64,000 nt of DNA from Phycisphaeraceae bacterium D3-23 (GCA_039555135.1 CP114179.1:4340001-4404000), one strand, 5' to 3'; shown: positions 9,617 to 18,690, numbered from the stretch's first letter. Numbers and translations: made by a program. Notes: a model not told the origin generated them from the sequence alone.

Positions 9617-10831
9617 ATGCCGATCAACCCCCAACACGTCCTGAGCCAGCTCAAGCTGCTCGCCCGGCCCAACCCGGCGTGGTACGCGCTCGCGGCCGCG
9701 CTCGGACTTACGGGGCTCGGGGTCGCGGCGATCGGCACGGTTTCTCCCGCACACGCCGACATCCAGGGCTCGCGCTGGCTCATCGTCGCGCTCATCGGTA
9801 TGGCCGGGGCCATCCTCCCACACCCCCGCTGGCTGGGCCACCTCGCCTATCCGCTGATGGCCCTGACCCTCGCCGTACTCGTCTTCGTCATCCTCCCTTT
9901 TGCGCCGCGCTCGATCGTCCCCATCCGGAACGGCTCGACCGCCTGGATCAACCTCGGGTTCATGATGTTCCAGCCCTCGGAGATGGCCAAGGTCGTGCTG
10001 ATCCTCGCGATCGCCTGGTACCTGCGCCACCGCGAGTCCCACAGACGACTCAAGGGGCTGCTCGTCCCGTTCGGCATCATGCTCGTCCCGCTCCTCCTCA
10101 TCCTCAAAGAACCCGACCTGGGCTCGGCGCTGCTGCTGCCGCCTGCGCTGTTTGTCATGCTCATCGCGGCCGGGGCGAAGCTGCGCCACCTGGGGGCGCT
10201 GCTCGGCGTGGGCTTGGCTGTGGTGTTACTCAACGCGGCGGTCGTGCTCTGGGCGCCGGACTCGTTCCAGGTCCTCAAGCCCCACCAGCGCGTCCGCATC
10301 GAGTCGCTCTACTACAACCTTATCGACGACGAACGCATGGTCAACGACGAGGGCTACCAGCAGGACGTCGCGATGCGCCTCGTCGCGGCCGGCGGCATTA
10401 CGGGCTACGGCAAGGAACGCTCGGCCACCATCGTCGAATACAACAAGCTGCCCTACGACCACAACGACATGATCTTCCCCGTCATCGTCAACCGCTGGGG
10501 ATTGATGGGCGCGCTGGCCGTGCTCGGGCTCTACTTCGTGCTCGTCGGCTCGATCCTTTGGGTCGCGGGTAACTCCAAAGACCCCTTTGCACGCCTCGCG
10601 TGCGTCGGCTTCGCGGGGCTCATCTTCGCGCAGGCCACCATCAACATCGCCATGACGCTCGGGCTCATGCCCATCACCGGCATCACGCTCCCGTTCATTT
10701 CCTACGGCGGTTCGTCGCTGCTCTTCACCTTCATCATGGTCGGGTTGGTCATCAACTTCGCCTCGCGCCGCCCACAGCTTCTGTCGCGCCCGAGTTTCGA
10801 GTTCGGCAAGACGGATGCCGTCCTTCAGTAG
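9617..10831 (+). CDS. mrdB: RodA, SEDS-family peptidoglycan glycosyltransferase
   Basis: A 404-residue SEDS protein with about ten membrane helices, which polymerises lipid II for lateral wall synthesis together with PBP2. Diagnostic segments are GSTAWINLGFMMFQPSEMAK, ILKEPDLGSALL, GYGKERSATIVEYNKLPYD, which replaces the common GKG...LPE loop, and near the C-terminus PITGITLPFISYGGSSLL. The 27-base gap to mrdA argues for one transcript. The 3' end overlaps the region upstream of rsmG. Confidence 0.95.
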   Translation: MPINPQHVLSQLKLLARPNPAWYALAAALGLTGLGVAAIGTVSPAHADIQGSRWLIVALIGMAGAILPHPRWLGHLAYPLMALTLAVLVFVILPFAPRSIVPIRNGSTAWINLGFMMFQPSEMAKVVLILAIAWYLRHRESHRRLKGLLVPFGIMLVPLLLILKEPDLGSALLLPPALFVMLIAAGAKLRHLGALLGVGLAVVLLNAAVVLWAPDSFQVLKPHQRVRIESLYYNLIDDERMVNDEGYQQDVAMRLVAAGGITGYGKERSATIVEYNKLPYDHNDMIFPVIVNRWGLMGALAVLGLYFVLVGSILWVAGNSKDPFARLACVGFAGLIFAQATINIAMTLGLMPITGITLPFISYGGSSLLFTFIMVGLVINFASRRPQLLSRPSFEFGKTDAVLQ

Positions 10832-10895
10832 TACGCGCGGCAAACCGATGGTTGAGTCCACGAAGCCACCTATCGTCCCGCGCCACGCAATCTCG

Positions 10896-10901
10896 TATCA
10901 T
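10896..10901 (+). promoter_or_regulatory. -10 box of rsmG, leaderless spacing
   Basis: TATCAT lies six bases before the preferred rsmG ATG at 10908. No convincing -35 hexamer is seen, and the gene may also be read from the mrdA-mrdB promoter. Confidence 0.35.
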
Positions 10902-10907
10902 CCGCCC

Positions 10908-11639
10908 ATGACCATCCCCGACTTTGTCCACGACGACCTCGCCGCTTTGGAGATCGATCTCCCCGCGGATCAGCTCGCGCGGCTCGCCGATTACCTCGCG
11001 CGCATCCTCGACGCCAATACACGCATGAACCTCACCGCGATCAAGGAGCCCGACGCGGCGTGGCGGCGGCTGATCGTGGACTCACTGAGCGTCCTGCCGG
11101 GAATCGATGCGCTGTCGTCGGCGACCGGCACGGCGGTGAAGGTGGTCGATATCGGCAGCGGGGCGGGGCTGCCGGGCATGCCCATCGCGATCGCGCGGCC
11201 CGACGTCTTCATCACGATGCTAGAAACCACCGGCAAGAAGGCGGACTTTATCCGCGGCTGCATCGAAGCACTCGGGCTGAGCAACGCCGAGGTCTTGCAG
11301 GCCCGTGCCGAGACCGCAGGCCAGGACATCGCGCACCGCGGCGTGTACGACGCGGCGGTGAGCCGGGCGGTCGGCGCGATGTCGCTGGTGCTGGAGTACT
11401 CGCTGCCGCTGGTGCGCGAGGAGGGGCGAGTCCTGGCGATGAAGGGCCCGCGCTTCGAGCAGGAGCTGGACGACGCGGGCGATGCGCTAGAGAAACTTGG
11501 GGCCGGGGAGTTGGCAGTGATCGATGCGTACCCGGAGTCGTTCAACAACGACCTCGTGATCGTCTCGATCATCAAGGAACGCCCAACGCCCAAGGCCTAC
11601 CCTAGATTGCCCGGCTTGCCCAAGAAGCAGCCGTTATAG
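10908..11639 (+). CDS. rsmG: 16S rRNA (guanine-527-N7)-methyltransferase RsmG
   Basis: RsmG (GidB) methylates N7 of G527 of 16S rRNA using S-adenosylmethionine. The SAM-binding loop VVDIGSGAGLPGMPIAI, the acidic strand TMLETTGKKADFI, AAVSRAVGAMSLVLEY and the C-terminal motif YPRLPGLPKKQPL all fit the family. The start at 10908 (MTIPDFVHDDL) gives a normal-length protein of 243 residues. The frame is open further upstream to 10815, but that would add a stretch overlapping mrdB with no family match. Confidence 0.93.
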   Translation: MTIPDFVHDDLAALEIDLPADQLARLADYLARILDANTRMNLTAIKEPDAAWRRLIVDSLSVLPGIDALSSATGTAVKVVDIGSGAGLPGMPIAIARPDVFITMLETTGKKADFIRGCIEALGLSNAEVLQARAETAGQDIAHRGVYDAAVSRAVGAMSLVLEYSLPLVREEGRVLAMKGPRFEQELDDAGDALEKLGAGELAVIDAYPESFNNDLVIVSIIKERPTPKAYPRLPGLPKKQPL

Positions 11640-11648
11640 AAATCCGAA

Positions 11649-11686
11649 GTAGGGTGGGTGGAGCGAGTCCTCGAGCGATACCCACC
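11649..11686. repeat. Half copy of the GTAGGGTGGG dispersed repeat
   Basis: GTAGGGTGGGTGGAGCGAGT followed by CGAGCGATACCCACC matches one arm of the repeat at 6526-6632. It lies just upstream of the next gene and shows that the longer open frame starting at 11658 is repeat DNA, not protein. Confidence 0.65.
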
Positions 11687-11720
11687 GTCGCGTCGCGTGC
11701 GGCTATTCAACCGCTTGCTC

Positions 11721-11726
11721 TACAAT
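11721..11726 (+). promoter_or_regulatory. -10 box of the MBL-fold hydrolase gene, leaderless spacing
   Basis: TACAAT ends six bases before the ATG at 11733, the same geometry as at the TerC-like, rsmG and hyuA genes. No clear -35 hexamer is present. Confidence 0.4.
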
Positions 11727-11732
11727 GCACGC

Positions 11733-12395
11733 ATGACCGACGCCACGAACACCGACCTCTCCATCCACACCTTCGCGCTCGGCGCATGGCAGACCAACTG
11801 CTACGTCGTCGTCTCGGGCAAACAATGCAGCATCATCGACGCTGGGTTCGAGCCCGAGCCGATGCTCGACTTCATCGAAGCACAATCGCTGACGCCCGAC
11901 AAAGTCGTCCTGACCCACGCGCACCTCGACCACATCGGCGGGCTCCACGCCGTGCGCGAACGCTACCCCGATGTGCCGATCCTGATCCACGCGGACGAGG
12001 CCGAGTTCCTCACCGACACGGCGCTCAACCTCAGTGCGATGGCGGGCATCGGGCCGGTCGTCGCGCCCGAAGCAACCGAGACGCTCGCCCACGGCGACGC
12101 GGTTGATCTGGCGGGACACCCCTTCGAGGTCCGTCACACCCCGGGCCACAGCCCGGGCGGCGTCTCGCTGATCCATCACGCCACGCAGGTCGCGCTTGTC
12201 GGCGACACGCTCTTCGCCGGGTCGATCGGTCGACACGATTTCCCGACCTCCGACGGCCCGCAGTTGATGCAATCCATCCGAGAGCAACTCATGACGCTCC
12301 CCGACGCGACCCATGTCCTCCCAGGCCACGGCCCCGCGACCAGCGTCGGCGCGGAACGCGTTAGCAACCCCTTCCTGCTCGAGTCGCCAGCATAG
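11733..12395 (+). CDS. MBL-fold metallo-hydrolase (glyoxalase II-like)
   Basis: A 220-residue member of the metallo-beta-lactamase superfamily. The metal-binding motif LTHAHLDHIGG, the downstream metal-ligand histidine in HTPGHSPGGVSL, the bridging aspartate in LVGDTLFAGSIGRHDFP and the last histidine in VLPGHGPAT are all present. The GRHDFP and PGHGPATS pattern is typical of the small glyoxalase II-like or persulfide dioxygenase-like branch (YcbL type), which hydrolyses thioesters such as S-lactoylglutathione. The substrate is not certain. The start at 11733 was chosen because the upstream extension is repeat DNA. Confidence 0.9.
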   Translation: MTDATNTDLSIHTFALGAWQTNCYVVVSGKQCSIIDAGFEPEPMLDFIEAQSLTPDKVVLTHAHLDHIGGLHAVRERYPDVPILIHADEAEFLTDTALNLSAMAGIGPVVAPEATETLAHGDAVDLAGHPFEVRHTPGHSPGGVSLIHHATQVALVGDTLFAGSIGRHDFPTSDGPQLMQSIREQLMTLPDATHVLPGHGPATSVGAERVSNPFLLESPA

Positions 12396-12539
12396 TTGCG
12401 GGCCCGAAACGGGCGGTCCATCTTCCCAAACCGGCTGTAGGCGTCCTCATTTCTTGACGCACCGATCGTTACAGCCCGCGGGTCAGCAGTTTTTCGATCA
12501 ATTCAAAGGGCTTTTTCTCTGGGCGGTGTTACAATTTCG

Positions 12540-14456
12540 GTGGAGATTGCTGCGCGAGGAGTGCGCTGTCGGCCAGGCAGGGATGCCGATTTAGCGGAGT
12601 CACGTGGAGCCAGAGGGATTCAATTGACCACAGGAGGCGGCATCCAACCAGGCCCGGGCAACTCCACCGCCGCGCCGCAACGCGACGCGCATGGCTACCC
12701 TGTCGGTGTGCTCCCCATGCGCCTGCCAGCGCCCCTTGACGGCGCGCCTCGCGCAACGGTCCATACCGCCGAGCACAACGCTGGACACGGCCGCTACCCC
12801 GACGCTATCCGCGCGCTGATCGCAGGCGAAGCCCAGACGCCACTGTCCGAGCCCAGGCGTCCAGTCGCGACTTGGCACGACGCGCCAGACGACCACGAGA
12901 TCGATTTTCTGGCACGCCTCTCGCCACACGATAACGACGTGCAGGCAAGCACCAGGACAGCTACACATGGGCAAGGCAAACCGACCGGCATCATTCGTGT
13001 CATCGCATCGCCGTTGCTGTTGCTCTTCAAGCTTCCGATCTATCTCGTTCGTATTATCTTCCCGACTACGCCAGAGCCCGAGGACACTCTGCCGGTTTAT
13101 CCGGCACCAAGCTACCCCCAGCCGCGATGGGACACTTCCCCGATCGAAGTCACGCCGGTCCGCTACGACCCGCATGCCGCAGATCACGCCGCGCTGCTTC
13201 TTGAAGAGCAACGCACACGGGCACATACACGAACGCGGCCCGTCACCTCACCCTCACCCACCACGCGGCTCTCGGAACGGCCGACCGTTCGCGCAACACC
13301 TAAATCCATCCTCCCGCCCACAGAAGTCGATGCCAAAAAGCCAACAGACGAACTGGCTGGCGACACGCCGCTGGACTGGGATCATCTGCCCGAGATTGAG
13401 GACGATGTTGTTGACGAGATGGAGGGCACAGCTGAGTTTGAAACAGTTGGCCTGGACGAGGTTGGTGCCTCTTTTGATATCAGCGACACGGGCCCCTCTG
13501 GGTATGAAGAACCCTCGCAGCGGGCGAACACCTTCGTATCCGCGATACGCGGTATTCGTCACTTGATTGTTGCGACACTTAGCACACTCATCACGGCCAT
13601 CCGCTGGATACCGCGCATCCTGTGGTGCTGCTCGTTTGGTGTGCTCAAGGCCGGCTACGATATCCTCAGCGAGGCGGCCAGGACATCACACGCACCCGCC
13701 CCGTTCAAGAAACCCGAACTCGCCAAACAGCCCGAGCCTGAAGCAATCAGCAAACCCGTTGTTGCCAGCCAGCCCGTGCACGCAGCGGCTGTCTCCGCGC
13801 CGTATCGGCCAGTCGTATTCGAGTCGCCGCCTTCCGCCCGGGCCATCGACCGCCACCCCACACCTGCTTCAAAATGGACTCCCGAACCGCAACCGCAGAT
13901 TGTTCCAGCGGCGCCTTCGCAAAACCCGCCGGATGCACAGCCCGATACCGCGCCGCGCCCGCACAAACGTGACCCCAACGATCCGCCGCCGGTGCCACCG
14001 CTTTACCCGGTGATCAAAGACGCTACCGACGAGATCGCCTCGGCAAGGCGTTTGGGGCCACTTGTCGTCGGACCTAGCTCGGTCCTCTCTGCCCCGACGA
14101 TCGACTCCTCCGCCGATCTGCCGCGTCCGGCCGGCAGCGCGTCCGGCTTCTTCGCGTCGGGCCTGGGCAATCTGATGCTCATGCTCTTGGGCTCCACGCT
14201 TTGTTTTGCGGCAGGGTTCGGGCTCTCGATGCTTGACAAAGACAGCCTGGTCATGCTTGGCGTGCTCATGATGATCGCGGGGGTGGGCGGCTCGCTGCTG
14301 GGCGTGATGCTGCTCAATGAATGGGTCAGCGCGCTGCGGTTCCAGCTCAAACTGCCGGCGCGATTTGTCATTCGCGTCATGGGGCTGTGCGCGGCCGCCT
14401 GCCTGCTGGCTGCTTTTGCCGCGGTCACCATCCCGCGTGAGCATTGGCCGATCTGA
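12540..14456 (+). CDS. Large proline-rich multi-spanning membrane protein, unknown
   Basis: A 638-residue protein I do not recognise. The N-terminal third is low-complexity and polar, interrupted by a hydrophobic hairpin (VIASPLLLLFKLPIYLVRIIF, about 160-180). A Pro/Thr/Glu-rich region follows, then another amphipathic or hydrophobic segment around 335-375. A long Pro-rich linker leads to three C-terminal helices starting at SGFFASGLGNLMLMLLG. This suggests a membrane-anchored protein with disordered cytoplasmic arms. The GTG start at 12540 is uncertain; a TTG at 12624 (LTTGGGIQPG) is also possible. TACAAT at 12530-12535 is the likely -10 box. Confidence 0.6.
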   Translation: MEIAARGVRCRPGRDADLAESRGARGIQLTTGGGIQPGPGNSTAAPQRDAHGYPVGVLPMRLPAPLDGAPRATVHTAEHNAGHGRYPDAIRALIAGEAQTPLSEPRRPVATWHDAPDDHEIDFLARLSPHDNDVQASTRTATHGQGKPTGIIRVIASPLLLLFKLPIYLVRIIFPTTPEPEDTLPVYPAPSYPQPRWDTSPIEVTPVRYDPHAADHAALLLEEQRTRAHTRTRPVTSPSPTTRLSERPTVRATPKSILPPTEVDAKKPTDELAGDTPLDWDHLPEIEDDVVDEMEGTAEFETVGLDEVGASFDISDTGPSGYEEPSQRANTFVSAIRGIRHLIVATLSTLITAIRWIPRILWCCSFGVLKAGYDILSEAARTSHAPAPFKKPELAKQPEPEAISKPVVASQPVHAAAVSAPYRPVVFESPPSARAIDRHPTPASKWTPEPQPQIVPAAPSQNPPDAQPDTAPRPHKRDPNDPPPVPPLYPVIKDATDEIASARRLGPLVVGPSSVLSAPTIDSSADLPRPAGSASGFFASGLGNLMLMLLGSTLCFAAGFGLSMLDKDSLVMLGVLMMIAGVGGSLLGVMLLNEWVSALRFQLKLPARFVIRVMGLCAAACLLAAFAAVTIPREHWPI

Positions 14457-14896
14457 TAATGCCCAAGAGCGCATGGCTTCTTCGGGGCGCTCCTATCCAC
14501 CGCATTGGTGTGACGCTGCCGGAGCCAGGGAATATTCCGCACTCCTGGTCGGTTCATCGCCTAGACGCCGGCCGAATTCTTTGGTCCGTATCGCGAGGGC
14601 TACCCAGTTGCAGCAACTCAAGATGGCAAGCCGACGCATCGAAAAATCGCCTCATGGAGTGCGCTTGCATTTGCCTGGTTAAAAGTGTCGATCGTGTGCC
14701 CGTCTGCAGCGGCCACCAGGTGAGTGGCTTATACGGCCGATGCTTCCACTCGCGGTCGGGCCCCGAAGTACCAGACCTTCCACTTGAAGGGCAGGCAGCC
14801 CCATATGTCCTGATCACCGGCAAGCAGGACATGGCCACGCGATCAAGTGTCTGCTTCGGCGGCGTCGGATTACGCGATGGAGAATGGTAAAACAAC
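14457..14896. other. 440-base stretch with no convincing gene
   Basis: Short open frames exist in several phases but none has a good start, a recognisable family or consistent codon use. The one clear structure is a stem-loop at 14801-14834 (CCATATGTCCTG with CAGGACATGG, one bulge), about 60 bases before the next gene. It may be part of that operon's leader. Confidence 0.4.
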
Positions 14897-15109
14897 ATGA
14901 TCAACTTGCTCATATTGTTAGTGACGGTATACAGCGTGGTCGGTGCTGTTGTCAGCGTCCTGCTCGCGTTTGTAGGCCTTGGACGCATCGACCCGGTCGC
15001 CGCACATGCGCCTTGGTTTTTCCGGCTGATGGTTCTGCCCGGGCTGGCGGGGCTTTGGCCGGTGATGCTGGTGAAGTGGGCTCGGGCAGAGAAGGGCGGT
15101 GGCGCTTGA
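14897..15109 (+). CDS. Small membrane protein, first gene of the redox operon
   Basis: A 70-residue protein with two hydrophobic helices (INLLILLVTVYSVVGAVVSVL and FFRLMVLPGLAGLWPVMLV) joined by a short loop. A ribosome-binding site GGAGAATGG precedes the ATG. Its stop overlaps the next start, and the following genes encode a ferric-reductase/Rieske fusion and a cysteine-motif protein, so it probably belongs to that membrane redox complex. No named family is recognised. Confidence 0.7.
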   Translation: MINLLILLVTVYSVVGAVVSVLLAFVGLGRIDPVAAHAPWFFRLMVLPGLAGLWPVMLVKWARAEKGGGA

Positions 15110-15288
15110 CGCCGACACAACGCAAGGCGCATCTGTTGCTTTGGCTGGTCATCGGGCCGATCGCGCTGGTCGGGCTGCTGCTCGCGGTGATGTGGCGTCC
15201 GCCCGTGCCGGTGCAGCCTGGTGTCGCGCCGGGTGCAGAAGCATCACAAGACACGGTGCCCCGTACGCCGGGGGTGACCGATGAGTAA
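15106..15288 (+). CDS. Small single-helix membrane protein, second gene of the redox operon
   Basis: A protein of about 60 residues starting at TTG 15106 (LTPTQRKAHLLL), whose start codon overlaps the previous stop. One strong membrane helix (LLLWLVIGPIALVGLLLAVMW) is followed by a Pro-rich tail PPVPVQPGVAPG. It overlaps the start of the next gene by 8 bases, so translation is probably coupled. A GTG at 15075 in the same frame is a possible earlier start. Function unknown. Confidence 0.6.
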   Translation: MTPTQRKAHLLLWLVIGPIALVGLLLAVMWRPPVPVQPGVAPGAEASQDTVPRTPGVTDE

Positions 15289-16354
15289 CGCCTACACCTG
15301 GGTGCAGTGGAACAAGCACAAGAAGGTCTACGACGTTCTGCTTGCGGTGAGTGTCGTCGGCTACCTCGCCGTATTCATCGGCGTCAGTTCGCTCACCTGG
15401 ACCGGCGACCACGCGGTGAGCCCGATGACACTGATGATCCGCGCGACCGGGACTTGCGCGATCTTGATGCTGCACCTGATCCTGATGATGGGTCCGCTGG
15501 CACGGCTCTGGCCCATTGGGTTCGCACCGCTGCTCTACAATCGGCGTCACTTCGGCGTCACGATGTTCTTTGTCGCGCTCACCCACAGCGTCCTGGTCCT
15601 GATCTGGTACGGCGCATTCGGCAGCGTCAACCCCGTCAGCGCGATGCTCACGATGAATACACGCTACGGCTCATTCATCGGCTTCCCGTTCGAACTATTC
15701 GGCATTGCGGCGATCGTAATCCTCTTCTTTATGGCGGCGACCAGCCACGACTTCTGGCTCAAAAATCTTTCGCCGCGCTGGTGGAAGACGCTGCACATGG
15801 GCGTCTATTTCGCCTACGTCCTGCTCATACTACATGTTGCGTTAGGCGCAATTCAGGGCGAACGCAGCGTGGCATATCCTGTAGTGCTTGGCGCAGGCGC
15901 AATAGTCTTGATCACGCTGCACCTTTTTACCGCAGTCAAAGAACTTCGATGTGATGCACGCGTCGATGTTGCAGGAACGGCCGACGACGGCTGGGTCGAT
16001 GTCGCGTCGGTCGATGAAATCCCGATGGACCGCGCCAAGGTCGTGACTCCCGCCAAGGGCTGCACGAAGGTCGCGGTGTTCCGCCATGGCGATGGGCTCT
16101 CGGCCGTCGCGAATGTCTGCTCGCACCAAGGCGGACCGATTGGCGAAGGTAAAGTGATCGACGGCTGCATCACCTGCCCCTGGCACGGCTACCAGTATCT
16201 GCCGCACAACGGGCAGTCGCCGCCTCCCTATACCGAGAAGATCCCGACCTACGAGCTGCGCGTCGAAGGTAAACGCGTGCTACTCAACCCCGAGCCATTT
16301 GCGCCCGGGTCTCAGGTCGACCCTGTGAAGATCGGAGAGCAAAGCGATGTCTGA
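15281..16354 (+). CDS. Ferric-reductase-like transmembrane domain fused to a Rieske [2Fe-2S] domain
   Basis: A 357-residue protein. The first ~225 residues contain about six membrane helices of the ferric-reductase/MsrQ type, with likely haem b histidines in LMLHLILMMG, VALTHSVLVL, KTLHMGVYF and LILHVALG. Residues about 245-345 form a Rieske domain: CSHQGGPIGEGK and CITCPWHGYQY give the C-x-H and C-x2-H ligands of a [2Fe-2S] cluster. The fusion would pass electrons between a cytoplasmic iron-sulfur centre and membrane haem. It overlaps both neighbours by a few bases. Donor and acceptor are unknown. Confidence 0.85.
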   Translation: MSNAYTWVQWNKHKKVYDVLLAVSVVGYLAVFIGVSSLTWTGDHAVSPMTLMIRATGTCAILMLHLILMMGPLARLWPIGFAPLLYNRRHFGVTMFFVALTHSVLVLIWYGAFGSVNPVSAMLTMNTRYGSFIGFPFELFGIAAIVILFFMAATSHDFWLKNLSPRWWKTLHMGVYFAYVLLILHVALGAIQGERSVAYPVVLGAGAIVLITLHLFTAVKELRCDARVDVAGTADDGWVDVASVDEIPMDRAKVVTPAKGCTKVAVFRHGDGLSAVANVCSHQGGPIGEGKVIDGCITCPWHGYQYLPHNGQSPPPYTEKIPTYELRVEGKRVLLNPEPFAPGSQVDPVKIGEQSDV

Positions 16355-17147
16355 GCGTGAAACATCGATACCGTCCGCCATGGCATCGAAGCCCGACGAT
16401 GCTCCGTTCTACGTCGGCTACCTCCCACTCCCAGCGGCGATCCGCCGGTTCCTACTGCCCTGGCTTGTTGCAAACTTTGTGCTGCTCATCGCGGTCGGCG
16501 TGGTCATCGCTCAGCAGCAGCGTGACCCGGGCGACGGGACATGGAACACCGCCACCCCCGTCACTTACGAAGGCGTCTTGACACTCGACCCATACCCGCT
16601 GCTGCGTGTCACGGATGCCGAAGAAACCGGTGGCCCGCTGACGGTGCTGCCGATCGAGATGGGCAAGCGCGGTTCGCGTGAACGCCTCGCGGGACTGGAA
16701 GGCCAGCGCGTTCGGCTGACCGGTTTTGCGATCCGGCGTACAGGCCGGGTGGTGCTAGGTCTCGAGGCCGGCGACGCCGCGATCGAGCCTTTGGGGCCCG
16801 CAACACCCGCCATAACCTTTGCGCCAGTCGGCCTCGGGACACACACGCTCATCGGGGAGATCGTCGATCCGCAGTGCTTCATGGGCGCGATGAAGCCCGG
16901 CGAGGGCAAGCCCCACAAGGTCTGCGCGACGCTCTGCATCGCGGGCGGCATCCCCCCTGTTTTTGTGGTGCGCGACCAGGCGGGCAACACGGTCACCTAC
17001 CTGCTGATGACCGACGCCGGCGAATCGCTGCCGCCGTCGCACTACGAATACATCGCCGACCCGCTCGAACTGACGGGCCGTATCCAGCGGCAAGGTGATA
17101 TGCTCGTTTTATATGCCGACCTGTCCAGCTTTCGGCGTCTGGAATGA
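16347..17147 (+). CDS. Membrane-anchored protein with conserved Cys motif, Rieske-operon partner
   Basis: A 266-residue protein with one N-terminal membrane helix (LPWLVANFVLLIAVGVVIA) and a large exported part. The exported part has an OB-like beta region (LEGQRVRLTGFAIRR, ELTGRIQRQG) and a striking segment DPQCFMGAMKPGEGKPHKVC followed by ATLCIAGGIPPVFVV. The three cysteines with His look like a metal or cofactor site. I know this pattern only as an uncharacterised family found beside Rieske proteins. It overlaps the fusion gene by 8 bases, so both very likely act together outside the cytoplasmic membrane. Confidence 0.7.
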   Translation: MSERETSIPSAMASKPDDAPFYVGYLPLPAAIRRFLLPWLVANFVLLIAVGVVIAQQQRDPGDGTWNTATPVTYEGVLTLDPYPLLRVTDAEETGGPLTVLPIEMGKRGSRERLAGLEGQRVRLTGFAIRRTGRVVLGLEAGDAAIEPLGPATPAITFAPVGLGTHTLIGEIVDPQCFMGAMKPGEGKPHKVCATLCIAGGIPPVFVVRDQAGNTVTYLLMTDAGESLPPSHYEYIADPLELTGRIQRQGDMLVLYADLSSFRRLE

Positions 17148-17362
17148 GGCAGAAGCAATCGCTAGTAATCGACGTCGGCATGAACCGCGGCTTGCACTCG
17201 AACCATCGCGATCAATGCACAAGATCCGGCGAAAACGGAATACTGCGGGGATTGCTGGTGCTCCTACGTCGTTACACCGATAACCCAAGGCCCCGACTTG
17301 CAACGGGGGTGGATCACGGGGAAACTATGGGATTACCCAGCGACTGTAAACAGGGGCTATGG

Positions 17363-17932
17363 ATGCCTGATTCGGAAACTCACGCGACACCCGCCGCGGC
17401 CGGCCCGGAGACGATCCCCGTCTCTGTTGGCCCGCTCTGCGCGCTGCTCAACCAGCTCAGCGACCTGATGGCGGGGCTTGACGCCGCCGCCTACAACACC
17501 AAGCCAGAGTCGACGAAGTGTGGCGCGATCGGCGGGCACGTCCGCCACACACTCGACCATGTCATCGCCTGGCTCCACGGCGTCGGCGGCGAGTCGATCA
17601 ACTATGACGACCGCCAACGCGGCACCGATGTCGAGACCAACCCCCGCACCGCCGAGCAGGTCATTGCCCGCTGCCTCGCGCAGCTTGCCGAGGTGCCCGG
17701 CGACGTGCTGCCCAAGACCGTGGCGGTGTTCACTTCGATGACCAGCGACGGCGCTCTGGTCCGTCTGCCCTCGACCCATGCGCGTGAGCTGGCGTTCGTC
17801 TTCAGCCACACCGTTCACCACAATGCGATCATCGGCACCATCGCCCGTGCGCTCGACATCGAACTGCCAGAGCATTTTGGCATGGCCCCCTCGACCATCG
17901 CATACCGGGACCACGGCGGATGTGCACAGTAA
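17363..17932 (+). CDS. DinB/YfiT-like putative metal-dependent protein
   Basis: A 189-residue helical-bundle protein. Three histidine positions typical of the DinB fold are visible: GGHVRHTLDHVIAW in helix 2 and SHTVHHNAIIG in helix 4. DinB-like proteins include thiol-dependent transferases and many with unknown activity. ATG 17363 (MPDSETHATP) was preferred because the open upstream stretch (17144-17362) is not similar to the family. That ~210-base upstream stretch holds nothing I recognise. The gene overlaps the NRDE gene by 13 bases. Confidence 0.7.
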   Translation: MPDSETHATPAAAGPETIPVSVGPLCALLNQLSDLMAGLDAAAYNTKPESTKCGAIGGHVRHTLDHVIAWLHGVGGESINYDDRQRGTDVETNPRTAEQVIARCLAQLAEVPGDVLPKTVAVFTSMTSDGALVRLPSTHARELAFVFSHTVHHNAIIGTIARALDIELPEHFGMAPSTIAYRDHGGCAQ

Positions 17933-18690
17933 CGATCGTGCCGCTGCCGCACTCGGATGGCAGTGCCTCCGAAGATCGACATTGGCGCATGGCGTGCAGC
18001 CGGGACGAGCGGCACGGCCGAGCGCCGGCGCTCCCCCCCGAACAACGTGAATCGGCTGGTGGCCGGGCGTACCTCATGCCCGTCGATCCAGTCTCGGACG
18101 GCACATGGGTCGCCGCGAACGATGCAGGGCTCGCGCTGACGCTGCTCAACTACAACCCCGAAGACCCGCCGACCGGCCGCACCGTCAGCCGGGGCGGGGT
18201 CGTCACCGAACTCGCGGGCTGCGCGACGCTCGATGAAGCCGTCGCGGGATGCCGGGCGATCCGTGCCGGTGAGATGATGCCGTTCCGACTTGTCCTCTGT
18301 GACGGCGAACGCTTCGCCGTGTGGCGCAGCGACGCATCCGCCGCCGCGATCGCGCCCGAGCCGCTGACCGGACCCGTCATGTTCACAAGCTCAGGCCTGG
18401 GCGACCATCTCGTCGAGCCCCCACGCCGTGAACTCTTCGATACCTGGTTCAGCGACGACACGGAGAAGCACACCGACGAGCAACTCGCCTTCCACCGGCA
18501 CCGCTGGCCCGACCGCCCGCAAGTCAGCGTCGCCATGTCCCGCGACGACGCCCGCACCGTCAGCTACACGACCGTCGATATCGCGCCAGGCCGCGTCATG
18601 ATGGGCTACCACCCCGATCGCCCAGACCTCCCGGCCGATGATGTGGAGGCGGTTCTTGAGCGCAGGCCCCACCCCCCGGTGTCCGCGTGA
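17920..18690 (+). CDS. NRDE/TANGO2-family protein
   Basis: A 256-residue protein starting MCTVTIV with the arginine-centred CSRDERHGR, the bacterial form of the NRDE motif of the TANGO2 family. GTWVAANDAGLALTLLNYN is the usual second conserved block. The N-terminal Cys suggests Ntn-hydrolase-like processing. The family has been linked to haem or lipid handling in eukaryotes; its bacterial role is not settled. It overlaps the previous gene by 13 bases and the next by 4, so this is a tightly packed operon. Confidence 0.8.
   Translation: MCTVTIVPLPHSDGSASEDRHWRMACSRDERHGRAPALPPEQRESAGGRAYLMPVDPVSDGTWVAANDAGLALTLLNYNPEDPPTGRTVSRGGVVTELAGCATLDEAVAGCRAIRAGEMMPFRLVLCDGERFAVWRSDASAAAIAPEPLTGPVMFTSSGLGDHLVEPPRRELFDTWFSDDTEKHTDEQLAFHRHRWPDRPQVSVAMSRDDARTVSYTTVDIAPGRVMMGYHPDRPDLPADDVEAVLERRPHPPVSA

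Noticed and set aside
11658-11732. Longer N-terminus of the MBL-fold hydrolase
   Set aside because: The extra 25 codons are read from the GTAGGGTGGG dispersed repeat, and a -10 box lies just before the ATG at 11733.
14444-14890. 148-codon open frame before the redox operon
   Set aside because: No ribosome-binding site, irregular codon use and no family. A neighbouring frame also stays open, so neither is favoured.
17148-17362. Riboswitch or extra N-terminal domain before the DinB-like gene
   Set aside because: No known riboswitch core could be recognised, and the translated stretch has no similarity to the DinB family.
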